Source of the DNA: an uncultured bacterium
Lineage (GTDB): Bacteria; Verrucomicrobiota; Verrucomicrobiia; Verrucomicrobiales; V1-33
Length of the DNA: 59,542 nt
Direction: 5' to 3'
Assembly: GCA_903954065.1 (NCBI GenBank)
Contig: CAJBME010000168.1
Span: 1 to 59,542, forward strand
The notes beneath the pieces are model-generated. The model saw nothing but the letters and a program-made list of their open reading frames with translations. It had not been told where the DNA came from and did not search any database. Made by a program: the position numbers and the translations under genes. Positions 1 through 8,093 of the stretch are shown piece after piece. Position 1 is the stretch's first letter. Each line of letters starts with the position of its first letter.

Positions 1-270
1 AGTTAACTTCCCGACGAGGGGCAATTAGCCAAACTCCAAGTTGCCCTGTTGGGGCCATTTCAGGGCGTTGCCATCTGGGTTGGTATGGGTGGCCAGACAC
101 GTGGGAGCCAATCCACCACCACGGTTCCGATTCCATGCCCCAACGGGGCATCGCATACCAGCCTAGGGTGCCAACCCTGGGAATCCCCCGGAAGAAGGGA
201 CCCGCGTTCTGAAGGAACGCCGCATAGGCGCGGGTCTCCTCTTAGGGGTGCAGTTCCCTTTTTAGGTTTA
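1..270. other. Intergenic region rich in R1 repeat material
   Basis: No convincing gene lies here. The stretch follows the stop codon of the minus-strand protease and holds an R1 repeat copy at 149-225. A short reverse-orientation R1-like fragment sits at about 57-90, with the same CAGGGCG-TGCC-TGGTAT order as the reverse copy near 7730. A small GC-rich hairpin (TGCCCC-AACG-GGGCA type) lies at about 135-150. The region runs off the left window edge, so the element may be larger. Confidence 0.6.
149..225 (+). repeat. R1 dispersed repeat, copy A
   Basis: This 77-nt unit starts with CATCGCATACCAG and ends with TTCTGAAGGAACGCCGCAT (207-225). The same two ends, with identical 58-nt spacing between their starts, occur at 7569-7645. 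A reverse-complement copy lies at 7683-7758 and shares CCCTGGGAA in the middle. Conserved ends with a looser middle fit a REP/MITE-like mobile or structural repeat. It lies just beyond the 3' end of the protease gene. Confidence 0.7.
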
Positions 271-1257
271 TCACTCTGGTTGACGCGATTTCCGAACGGG
301 CCGGCGGCGGCGGGTGAGGGCCACGCCGATCACGAGCAACGTCGATGGCAACCACGTTCCGGGTTCGGGGACGGTCATGGTGGTGGTGATCCAGCTGTTA
401 AAAACGGTCACATCGGTGAAGCCCCCAATATCCGAATAACGAGCGGCGAGGAATTTCGTCGGGCCTGAAGGGTCGTTCGGGTTTACCGGTACATAGATTC
501 CGCTGACAAACGAGGTGATGCCGAGCAGAAATGTTTCGCTTTCCCGGGTCACAAAAAGCCCGCCGCCGCTGTCGCCAGGGGCGTCAAGATATTCCAGAGG
601 AAGGGGGGTATTGTCACCATAGGTGGAGGCGCTGGTATTGTTGGGTTGGTCGAAATCGACCAATAATATATTCGACGACATGCTTGTCCCATTGCCCTGG
701 GCGTCGATCATGTTGTTGCCTGCGCGTTTGGTTCCGCCGGCTCCTGTATTGCCGGTGAGGCCCGTGCCGGTTGTGCCGAACCCGACGATGGTACCTTCCT
801 CGACGTAATCGGACGAAGGAGCGAGGGTGGCGGGCGCGAAGCCGGTGACTGGGGTGCTGAGGCGCACGAGGGCGATGTCGTAGCCGGAAACCAAGCTGCC
901 GCTGGTGGCACCCCATCCGGGGTGGGTATACCAATTACTGGCAGCATATTGGGAAGATGAGGACCCGTTATACAGAGTGAAGCTCATCGAGCTGATGCCG
1001 CCGCCATTGTAATTATTACCGGCCGTGACGTGAGCGGCGGTGAGGACCCATTGGGGTGAGATGAGCACGCCGGAGGCGAGAACACCTGAGGATCCGAAGG
1101 AGTATGAAAACTTACCGACTGACTGATAGCGGCTGTCGGCGGCCAAAGCGGTGTACAAACTATCGCTCACGTCGGCGCGTATGGTGCCGCCGAAGGACGA
1201 AAGCGGCATGGCGAACAGAGCAGCTGCCGGAAAAATGAGACGAGCAAAAATGTGCAC
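271..1257 (-). CDS. Exported trypsin-like serine protease with PEP-CTERM tail
   Basis: The 328-residue protein has an N-terminal signal peptide (about 1-24). A chymotrypsin-fold protease domain follows, with all three catalytic residues in standard motifs: His76 in TAAH, Asp127 in YDIAL and Ser230 in GDSGGG. The C-terminus (about 296-320) is a PEP-CTERM signal: VPEPG, a hydrophobic stretch, then RRRR. Such tails are recognised in other bacteria by an exosortase and direct proteins to the outer envelope; no exosortase gene lies in this window. The protein is therefore probably a secreted or surface-held peptidase. It is transcribed alone, divergent from the acyl-CoA synthetase, with 176 nt between the starts. 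Substrate unknown. Confidence 0.9.
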   Translation of the reverse strand: MHIFARLIFPAAALFAMPLSSFGGTIRADVSDSLYTALAADSRYQSVGKFSYSFGSSGVLASGVLISPQWVLTAAHVTAGNNYNGGGISSMSFTLYNGSSSSQYAASNWYTHPGWGATSGSLVSGYDIALVRLSTPVTGFAPATLAPSSDYVEEGTIVGFGTTGTGLTGNTGAGGTKRAGNNMIDAQGNGTSMSSNILLVDFDQPNNTSASTYGDNTPLPLEYLDAPGDSGGGLFVTRESETFLLGITSFVSGIYVPVNPNDPSGPTKFLAARYSDIGGFTDVTVFNSWITTTMTVPEPGTWLPSTLLVIGVALTRRRRPVRKSRQPE

Positions 1258-1354
1258 TATTTTAGTAAAACGACGATTGGTGGGAAAACAACTTTCTTGT
1301 CTCTGATTCTCTCTGAATGGGCTGCGTGGTGAGGCCGTGAGCGGTGTGAGCGGG

Positions 1355-1383
1355 GTGAGCTGAGGTTGTTTTTTGGGTATAAA
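1355..1383 (+). promoter_or_regulatory. Candidate sigma70-type promoter for the acyl-CoA synthetase
   Basis: TATAAA at 1378-1383 is a good -10 match in an otherwise G-rich stretch. GTGAGC at 1355-1360 sits 17 nt upstream as a poor -35. The gene starts 50 nt downstream. The -35 match is weak, so this is tentative. Confidence 0.3.
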
Positions 1384-1433
1384 ATTCGCTGGGTGCGTGT
1401 TGGAGATTGGCGATTGGGCGGTAGGGTGAGTGG

Positions 1434-3557
1434 ATGTCCTCGCTTGATGCTCTTTTTTCTCCCTGTTCGATTGCGGTGGTGGGAGCGTCTGAGCGACCGG
1501 GCAGTGTGGCGCGGGCGGTGATGGAGAATCTGCGTTGTTTTCCGGGGGACATTTACCCGGTGAATCCGCGGCGGGCGGAAGTATGTGGACTGCCGGCGTG
1601 GCCGTCCTTGGGGGGGATTGGTCGGCCGGTTGATCTGGCTGTTATTATTACGCCGGCGGCGTCGGTGGCGGGGGTGATGGCGGAGTGTGCGTTGGCCGGG
1701 GTCAAGGCGGTGGTGGTGATTTCGGCTGGGTTCAAAGAGACGGGGGCGGCGGGCGAGCAGATGGAGCGGGAGATTTTGGCGGAGGCGAGGCGGGCTGGGA
1801 TTCGATTGATTGGGCCGAATTGTCTGGGGGTGATGGTGCCGTCGGCGGGGATGAATGCGACCTTTGCCACGCGGATGGCAGTTCCTGGGCGGGTGGCGTT
1901 TCTGAGTCAGAGCGGGGCGCTGGGCACGGCTATCCTCGATTTGAGTGTGACCGAAGGCACGGGGTTGAGCGCCTTTGTGTCGGTGGGATCGATGGTGGAT
2001 GTGGGGTGGGGCGACTTGATTCGCTATTTTGGCGATGATCCGGGGACTGACAGTATTGTCCTGTATATGGAGTCGGTGGGGGATGCGACGACCTTCTTGG
2101 CGGCGGCGCGGGAAGTGGCGGTGCGCAAGCCGATGGTGGTGATCAAGGTTGGCCGCACGGCGGCGGCGGCGCGGGCGGCGGCCTCGCATACGGGGGCCAT
2201 GACTGGGAGTGATGCGGTTTTTGAGGCGGCGATGACGCAGGCGGGAGTATTGCGGGTCGAGACGATCGAAGAATTGTTTGATATGGCGGAGGTATTGGCG
2301 AAGCAGCCATTGCCGCGCGGTCCGCGGTTGGGGATTGTCACCAATGCGGGCGGGCCTGGGGCGTTGGCGGTGGATGCGCTGGTGGCGCGGGGCGGGGAAG
2401 TAGCGGTTTTGTCGCCGGAGACGTTGGCGCGACTGGACGGGGTGTTGCCGCCGCACTGGAGTCATGGCGACCCGGTGGATGTGTTGGGGGATGCGGATGC
2501 GGCGCGGTTTTCCCAGGCGGTGCAGTGGGTGGCGGAGGATGACGGCGTGGACGGAGTGTTGGTGGTGTTGACACCGCAGTCGATGACCGACCCGGTGGCG
2601 GTCGCGGCGGCGGTGGCGGCTGTGGGGCGAGTTCCGGGCAAGCCGTTGTTGTGTTCGTGGATGGGTGGGGATGCGGTGCGGGACGGTCGACGGGTGTTGA
2701 ATGACGCGGGGATTTCGACGCATGATTACCCTGATGCGGCGGCGCGGGTGTTTGCGGCGATGTGGGATCGCCGTTGCCGGCTGGCTTGGTTGGAGGAGAC
2801 AGCGGCGGGAGCAGCGGGAGCAGCGGGAGGATGCGAAATTCCTGACGAGGCGCAGCGGGTGTTGCGGGAGGCGCGGGCGGACGGGCGCTTGTTATTGACT
2901 GAGGCGGAGTCGAAGCACATTTTGGCGGCGTGGGGGATTCCGGTGGTCGAGACGGTGGTGGCGGTGACGATGAGTGAGGCGGTGGCGGCGGCGGAGCGGT
3001 TTGGGTATCCGGTGGTGCTTAAGCTTCATTCGGTGACGATCACGCATAAAAGTGATGTCGGTGGTGTGCGCTTGCATCTGGAGACGGCGGAGGCGGTGCG
3101 GCGGGCGTGGGGCGAAGTGGAAGCGGCGGTGGCGCCGGCCGACTTTGGTGGGGTGAGTGTGCAGCGGATGGTGGCCTCGGACGGGGTAGAATTGATTTTG
3201 GGTGCGGTTATCGACCCGCAGTTTGGCGTGGTCATGCTTTTTGGGGCGGGGGGGACGATGGTTGAGGTGTGGCAGGACCGGGTGCTGGCCTTGCCGCCAT
3301 TGACGAGGGAAACGGCCCGGCGTTGGATGGCGGGCCCGAAGATTCACCGGGCTTTGCTGGGGATAAGGGGGCGGCCGGCGGCCGATCTGGAGGCGCTAAC
3401 CGACGTTATGGTCCGATTGAGTGCCATGATGTTGGCCATGCCGTCGTTGGTGGAGGTTGATTTGAACCCGGTGGTGGCGACGGCGCGCGGGGTCATGGTG
3501 CTTGATGCCCGCATGGTTTTGGCCCCACCGGTCGAGCTCAGGCCCGTTGTGGCTTGA
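1434..3557 (+). CDS. Acyl-CoA synthetase, ADP(NDP)-forming, alpha-beta fusion
   Basis: The 707-residue protein matches the acetate-CoA ligase (ADP-forming) superfamily, which interconverts acyl-CoA, ADP and Pi with acid, ATP and CoA. The order is CoA-binding domain (about 5-130, VVGAS near the N-terminus), succinyl-CoA-ligase-like domains (about 150-290 and 300-450), then an ATP-grasp_5 domain (about 480-700, with KLHS and THKSDVGGV). The likely phosphohistidine is His252 in SHTGAMTGSD. Alpha and beta parts are fused in one chain, as in many bacteria. There is no C-terminal acetyltransferase domain, so it is not a Pat-type lysine acetyltransferase fusion. The acyl substrate cannot be read from sequence. 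A DnaJ-like gene follows after a 160-nt gap. Confidence 0.9.
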   Translation: MSSLDALFSPCSIAVVGASERPGSVARAVMENLRCFPGDIYPVNPRRAEVCGLPAWPSLGGIGRPVDLAVIITPAASVAGVMAECALAGVKAVVVISAGFKETGAAGEQMEREILAEARRAGIRLIGPNCLGVMVPSAGMNATFATRMAVPGRVAFLSQSGALGTAILDLSVTEGTGLSAFVSVGSMVDVGWGDLIRYFGDDPGTDSIVLYMESVGDATTFLAAAREVAVRKPMVVIKVGRTAAAARAAASHTGAMTGSDAVFEAAMTQAGVLRVETIEELFDMAEVLAKQPLPRGPRLGIVTNAGGPGALAVDALVARGGEVAVLSPETLARLDGVLPPHWSHGDPVDVLGDADAARFSQAVQWVAEDDGVDGVLVVLTPQSMTDPVAVAAAVAAVGRVPGKPLLCSWMGGDAVRDGRRVLNDAGISTHDYPDAAARVFAAMWDRRCRLAWLEETAAGAAGAAGGCEIPDEAQRVLREARADGRLLLTEAESKHILAAWGIPVVETVVAVTMSEAVAAAERFGYPVVLKLHSVTITHKSDVGGVRLHLETAEAVRRAWGEVEAAVAPADFGGVSVQRMVASDGVELILGAVIDPQFGVVMLFGAGGTMVEVWQDRVLALPPLTRETARRWMAGPKIHRALLGIRGRPAADLEALTDVMVRLSAMMLAMPSLVEVDLNPVVATARGVMVLDARMVLAPPVELRPVVA

Positions 3558-3718
3558 GTGCGGCTTTCGTTTAAGTGGATCGCGGGGGGGCATCATTCGC
3601 GCAGTGCGGATTTTCCGTGTGTGCTGGTGGCTTCGCGTGCAATTGGTGCAGAAACGCGGGGACAGCGGGCCTGCCTGCAGGTAAGATGAGGGGCGGGCGC
3701 TGCCTGTTTCCCTCTACC

Positions 3719-4678
3719 ATGTCTGCTCAATTCAAAGATTATTATACTATTTTAGGGGTGAGTCGGGAGGCCAGTCCGGAGGAGATTAAGAAAGCGTTTC
3801 GGAAGCTAGCTCGTCTTTATCATCCGGACATGGCGCAGGAGAAGACGGGGGCGGAGGAGAAGTTCAAAGAGATCAACGAGGCGCACGAGGTGTTGAGCGA
3901 CCCCGGGAAGCGCAAAAAGTATGACCAGCTTGGGGGGGCGGCGGGTGTGGGCGGAGCGCCTTTTTCCGCGCGTGATCACGGGGGGATGCCGGAGGGTCGG
4001 GAGTTTCATTTTGGCGGGACCGGTTTCAGTGATTTTTTTGAGCATTATTTCAGTGGTGCGACCCGATATGGATTTCCGCAGGATGAGAACGAAGGCGGGC
4101 GGGCTGGGGCGGGCGGGCGGGCGCGGCGCGGGCAGGATAGAGAGGGAGATATTTTGGTGACGCTCGATGAGGCGATGCGTGGCACGCAGCGGCCGGTATC
4201 CTTGCAAGTGATGGACCGTCGGACCGGGCGGGCGCAGACGCATTCCTTTCAGGTGCGCATTCCGCCGGGGGCCATGGATGGCCGTCGGATCCGGGTGCCT
4301 GGGCAGGGAGAGCCTGGAGTGATGGGGGGTGTGGCGGGTGATTTGTATCTTCGGGTCCGCCATGCGGCGCATCCAGATTTCACGACTCGGGAAGCGGACG
4401 TCATGCATGAGCTGCTGATGGCTCCGTGGGAAGCGGTTTTGGGGGCGGAAGTGGTGGTGCCCACCCTGGATGGGTCGATCAAGCTCAAGGTGCCGGCTGG
4501 TTCCGAGAGTGGGCAGACGTTGCGTGTGAAAGGTCGCGGCCTACCCAAGGGAAAGTCCGGGGAGCGCGGAGATTTTCTGGTTCTCATCGAGGTGGTGTTG
4601 CCCTCCGGGCCGAGCGAAGCCGAGCGTGCGCTGTGGGAGCAATTAAGATCCGTGTCGTCTTTTAATCCTCGTTCTTGA
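3719..4678 (+). CDS. cbpA: CbpA-type DnaJ co-chaperone
   Basis: The 319-residue type II J-protein has an N-terminal J domain (about 5-75) with the HPD motif at 35-37, which stimulates the ATPase of DnaK. A Gly-rich segment (about 80-140) comes next, then two DnaJ C-terminal beta domains (about 145-310). The Cys-rich zinc finger of DnaJ itself is absent, as expected for CbpA. I chose the start at 3719 because MSAQFKDYYTILGV matches J-domain starts; an upstream in-frame extension to 3575 has no resemblance. It probably acts in the cytoplasm with DnaK. A truncated CbpM-like sequence follows 9 nt after the stop. Confidence 0.88.
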   Translation: MSAQFKDYYTILGVSREASPEEIKKAFRKLARLYHPDMAQEKTGAEEKFKEINEAHEVLSDPGKRKKYDQLGGAAGVGGAPFSARDHGGMPEGREFHFGGTGFSDFFEHYFSGATRYGFPQDENEGGRAGAGGRARRGQDREGDILVTLDEAMRGTQRPVSLQVMDRRTGRAQTHSFQVRIPPGAMDGRRIRVPGQGEPGVMGGVAGDLYLRVRHAAHPDFTTREADVMHELLMAPWEAVLGAEVVVPTLDGSIKLKVPAGSESGQTLRVKGRGLPKGKSGERGDFLVLIEVVLPSGPSEAERALWEQLRSVSSFNPRS

Positions 4679-4687
4679 TCCTCCACC

Positions 4688-4825
4688 ATGAGCCTACCCG
4701 CCTCCTCCTCATTCATGAACGACTGGCCCGTGATCGAAGCTGATCCCGGGGCTGTGTATAGTCTGGAAACGATGTCTCAGCTCAGCGGAATTTCCTTCGC
4801 CTGCCGGATGGTACGGCGCTCGTGA
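4688..4825 (+). pseudogene. Probable truncated CbpM/MerR-like chaperone modulator
   Basis: A 45-codon frame begins 9 nt after cbpA and encodes a segment containing VYSLETMSQLSGIS. This resembles the helix-turn-helix start of CbpM/MerR-type proteins, which often follow cbpA and inhibit its J domain. The frame stops at 4823-4825, where a full gene would continue for roughly another 50 residues, and the P-type ATPase start follows at once. I infer a deletion or frameshift remnant. It could instead be a genuine mini-protein. Confidence 0.45.
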
Positions 4826-4830
4826 ATTTT

Positions 4831-7533
4831 ATGCCGACGATGAAAGCCCATTCTCGATTCCGACCGTCGCACCATGTGGCTGTCGGGCAAGTTGTCTCGT
4901 TGTTGGTCACTGATTTGCGGACGGGTCTGACGTCGGAGGAGGCGGGGCGGCGGCTGGAGGAATATGGACCGAACCAACTACCGGAGCCACGGCGGGCCAC
5001 TTGGGTGATGATTTTTCTGACCCAGCTGGCCAGTCCGCTCATTTATATTTTGCTCGTGGCGGCGGTGATTTCGCTGGCGATGGGGCATGCGAGTGATGCG
5101 GTGGTCATCGTGGTGGTGGTGTTGATCAATGCGGGCATTGGGGCAGTGCAGGAAGGCCGGGCTGAGCATTCACTGACGGCGTTGCGCAAGTTATCGTCCT
5201 TAAAAGTCCGGGTTATGCGGGACGGGGAGGATCGATTGATTGAGGCGTGTGATTTGGTGCCGGGCGATGTATTATCAATTGCGGCGGGTGATGCGGTGGG
5301 GGCGGATGCGCGGTTGTTTGAGGCGGCGTCGATGGAGGCGGCCGAAGCGGCGTTGACGGGGGAGTCGTTGCCGGTGGGAAAAAACTTAGAGTTGGTGGCG
5401 GAGGGGGCGGTGTTAGCGGACCGGGGCAACATGATCTATGCGGGGACGCACTTGACGTCTGGGCGTGGGCGCGCGGTGGTGGTGGCGACGGGGGTGCACA
5501 CGGAAGTCGGCCAGATTGCTCATTTGACGGCGACGGCGGCCGAGCCACCCACGCCATTGGAAGTGCGACTCCAGCAATTTGGCCGTTGGTTGGTGGCAGC
5601 GGCGGTGGTGCTTTTCGGACTGGTGATGGTTTTTGGTTATGTCCGGGGCATCCCATTTGACACTATTTTTATGGTGGCGATTAGCCAGATGGTTTCGATG
5701 GTGCCGGAAGGATTGCCGGTGGCGATGACGATTGCGTTAGCGGTCGGGGTGCAGCGGATGGCCCGGCGTGGAGCGGTGGTGCGGCGACTGGCGGCGGTTG
5801 AGACGTTGGGGTCGACCAGTGTGATTTGTACGGATAAGACGGGAACGCTGACGAAGAATGAAATGACGGTGGTGGCGGTGGTATTGCCGGACGGGCGGGT
5901 GTTGGATGTGACGGGGGTGGGGTATGCGCCGGACGGGCGGCTTGAGGACGGTGGGCGTGAGGTGACCGCGGCGGGTGACGAGGAAGTGCGTTCATTGCTG
6001 GAGGCGGTGGTGTTGTGCAATGATGCGCGGCTGGTGCCTCCGGAGGCAACAGAAGCGCGGTGGCGGGCGTTGGGCGACCCGACGGAGGCGGCGTTGCTGA
6101 CGGTGGCGATGAAAGGCGGGCTCGATCCGGAGCGGCTGCGCCGGCAGTGGCCGCGGCGCACGGAGATTCCCTTTGACGCGACCGCGAAAATGATGGCGAC
6201 GCAGCACGGGCATGGGACCCGTGGGCGGGTGCTGTTGAAGGGGGCCCCGGAGAGTTTACTGGCGTTGTGTGATCCGGGCACAGTGGATGTGGATCGTTTG
6301 CAAGCGGCGGCGGAGGGGCTGGCGGCGCAGGCATTGCGGATTCTGGCGGTGGCGGAGTGGTCGGACGCCATTTTGGACGAAGCGGGTGGATTTGAGTTGT
6401 TGCGTGGGCGTCCGCGATTTCTGGGATTATTGGGGCAAATGGATCCGCCTCGTGACGAGGTGAGGGGGGCGGTGGCGGAGTGTCGAGCGGCGGGCATTCG
6501 ACCGGTCATGGTGACAGGCGACCACAAGGCGACGGGACTGGCGATTGCGACGCTACTGGGGATTGCCCGGCCTGGGGACATGGCGGTGGATGGATCCGAG
6601 CTGGAGTTATTGCCCGAGCAAGATTTGCGGGCGGTGTTGGGGAGGATCTCGGTATTTGCGCGGGTTCATCCGGCGCAGAAGTTGCGGATTGTGGCGGCCT
6701 TGCAGTCGCAGCGGCATGTGGTGGCGATGACCGGTGACGGGGTGAACGATGCGCCGGCGCTGGCGGCGGCTGACGTCGGGGTGGCGATGGGGCTGACTGG
6801 CACGGATGCGGCCAAGGGGGCCGCCAAGATTGTCATCAGCGATGATAATTTTGCGACCATTGTCAAGGCGGTGGAGGAAGGGCGGCTGGTTTATCAAAAC
6901 CTGAAGAAGGTGGTCTTGTTTTTGTTTGTCACCTCGGTGGACGAGGTGGCGGTTTTGCTGTTGGCGCTGCTGATGGGGTATCCGCTGCCGCTGGCGGCGG
7001 TGCAGATTTTATGGATTAACATTGTCACTGAGGGGACGGTGACGGTGAATTTGATCATGGAAGGACTGGAAGGTGACGAAATGCGGCGGCCGCCGACGCC
7101 GGCGGGGGAGGCGTTGATTACGCGGTCGATGGTGCAGCGCCTGGTGTTAATGGTGGCGAGTTCGGTGACCGTCATTTTTGGGTTTTTCATCTGGCGGCAG
7201 ACGACCGGAGTGTCATTTGCATTGGTGCAGAGTGAGACCTTTACGCTGATGGTGATCAGCCAGTGGTTTAATGTGTTGAACTGTCGGAGTGCGATGCGGT
7301 CGTCACTGAGTTTGGATGTTTTGAAGAACCGATGGCTGGTGGGTGGATTGCTGTTGGGGGTGGCGCTGCATTTTCTTGTCATTTACATGCCGTCCTTTAA
7401 TCGGGTATTTCACACGGTGCCTATTGCTCCGGGCGGGCTGTTGCTGTTGGTGATTCTTGGCAGCGGAGTATTGTGGACCGAAGAAATCCGCAAGTTTCTT
7501 GTGCGGAGAAGGCATCGTCTCCGGTTAACATGA
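4831..7533 (+). CDS. P-type (P2-like) cation-transporting ATPase
   Basis: The roughly 900-residue integral membrane pump has all P-type signatures: an N-terminal cation-ATPase domain, an actuator TGES motif (about 176-179), PEGLP in M4 (about 292-296), the phosphorylated Asp at about 335 in DKTGTLT, and the hinge MTGDGVNDAPAL. Membrane segments lie near 60-105, 255-300 and in the C-terminal 230 residues. PEGLP in M4 places it with Ca2+/Mn2+ or Na+/K+-like P2 pumps rather than heavy-metal P1B pumps, and no CPC motif is present. M6 reads NIVTEGTVTVN, with Glu where SERCA-type pumps have Asp. Starts at GTG 4822 or ATG 4840 are also possible. The ion is not determinable. Confidence 0.9.
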   Translation: MPTMKAHSRFRPSHHVAVGQVVSLLVTDLRTGLTSEEAGRRLEEYGPNQLPEPRRATWVMIFLTQLASPLIYILLVAAVISLAMGHASDAVVIVVVVLINAGIGAVQEGRAEHSLTALRKLSSLKVRVMRDGEDRLIEACDLVPGDVLSIAAGDAVGADARLFEAASMEAAEAALTGESLPVGKNLELVAEGAVLADRGNMIYAGTHLTSGRGRAVVVATGVHTEVGQIAHLTATAAEPPTPLEVRLQQFGRWLVAAAVVLFGLVMVFGYVRGIPFDTIFMVAISQMVSMVPEGLPVAMTIALAVGVQRMARRGAVVRRLAAVETLGSTSVICTDKTGTLTKNEMTVVAVVLPDGRVLDVTGVGYAPDGRLEDGGREVTAAGDEEVRSLLEAVVLCNDARLVPPEATEARWRALGDPTEAALLTVAMKGGLDPERLRRQWPRRTEIPFDATAKMMATQHGHGTRGRVLLKGAPESLLALCDPGTVDVDRLQAAAEGLAAQALRILAVAEWSDAILDEAGGFELLRGRPRFLGLLGQMDPPRDEVRGAVAECRAAGIRPVMVTGDHKATGLAIATLLGIARPGDMAVDGSELELLPEQDLRAVLGRISVFARVHPAQKLRIVAALQSQRHVVAMTGDGVNDAPALAAADVGVAMGLTGTDAAKGAAKIVISDDNFATIVKAVEEGRLVYQNLKKVVLFLFVTSVDEVAVLLLALLMGYPLPLAAVQILWINIVTEGTVTVNLIMEGLEGDEMRRPPTPAGEALITRSMVQRLVLMVASSVTVIFGFFIWRQTTGVSFALVQSETFTLMVISQWFNVLNCRSAMRSSLSLDVLKNRWLVGGLLLGVALHFLVIYMPSFNRVFHTVPIAPGGLLLLVILGSGVLWTEEIRKFLVRRRHRLRLT

Positions 7534-7568
7534 GAGGAGGCGTCTTGAGGTGAGCTTGGAAAAGGTGC

Positions 7569-7645
7569 CATCGCATGCCAGACTGGGGTGCAACTTTTTG
7601 AGATATACCGGCAAAACATTCCTGCTTTCTGAAGGAACGCCGCAT
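7569..7645 (+). repeat. R1 dispersed repeat, copy B
   Basis: It shares both conserved ends with copy A at 149-225 (CATCGCATGCCAG-CT-GGGTGC and TTCTGAAGGAACGCCGCAT) at the same spacing. It forms the left arm of a ~190-nt imperfect palindrome with copy C. Confidence 0.7.
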
Positions 7646-7682
7646 CATCTGCGTGTCTCGGACATCGACCACGGCCCTTCCT

Positions 7683-7758
7683 ATGCGGTGTTCCTTCAGA
7701 ACACACCTTTTCTCTCGGATGCGGTTCCCAGGGCGATGCCCTGTACTGGTATACGATG
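7683..7758 (-). repeat. R1 dispersed repeat, copy C (inverted)
   Basis: This is the reverse complement of the R1 unit. ATGCGGTGTTCCTTCAGAA at 7683-7701 pairs with 7627-7645 at 18 of 19 positions, and GGTATACGATG closes the far end. Its middle (CCCTGGGAA on the minus strand) matches copy A better than copy B. The centre between the two arms is 37 nt. Confidence 0.65.
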
Positions 7759-7808
7759 CTCCGTCAGGGCAAAGTATCCTATGGGTTCGTTGATCCGGCG
7801 TTTGATCG

Positions 7809-7962
7809 ATGTGGCCCGAAGGCCAACTGTGGAAACCGGGGCCACCGTACCCGGCTACAGAGGCGGCGTTGCCGCCTGTGTTGTTGTTTCGTATCCGGGG
7901 CTTCTGTAGCCGTGGGTCGTTGACCCCGGTCGCGGCGCCGAACGTCTCTCCGAACGATTTTT
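7809..7962 (+). repeat. R2 structured dispersed repeat, copy 1
   Basis: This 154-nt element aligns without gaps to 37406-37559 with about 18 mismatches counted by eye. It holds a perfect inner hairpin (AGGCGGC/GCCGCCT, 7861-7877) inside an outer stem (GGCTACAG 7853-7860 with CTGTAGCC 7904-7911), and ends with GAACGATTTTT. Both copies lie between convergent genes. Confidence 0.8.
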
Positions 7963-8093
7963 GAGTCCGGTTCGATTCCGTCCTGCCTTAACGTCGATCT
8001 CGTTTCCGATCTTATGCGCTAAAACGGGGGAATGAAAGGCTGGTTCAGTTTTCTTTTTAGGATTATCTGCGGGGGCTGTGAACCGGGCCGGGC

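Larger units (their letters stand above)
7534..8093. other. Convergent intergenic region built of R1 and R2 repeats
   Basis: This 560-nt gap separates the 3' ends of the P-type ATPase and macB. I see no gene. It contains R1 in direct (7569-7645) and inverted (7683-7758) orientation, then R2 (7809-7962). The remaining ~130 nt before macB show no recognisable feature. A 119-codon frame over the repeats is not credible coding sequence. Confidence 0.7.

Noticed and set aside
49..468. 139-codon frame at the window start
   Set aside because: Covers R1 repeat sequence and runs antisense into the protease gene.
1257..2723. 488-codon minus-strand frame opposite the acyl-CoA synthetase
   Set aside because: Arg/His/Pro-rich translation without any domain; it is the antisense shadow of a clear gene in high-GC DNA.
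7550..7909. 119-codon frame in the repeat-rich gap after the P-type ATPase
   Set aside because: Lies entirely over R1/R2 repeats whose conservation is palindromic rather than codon-based.
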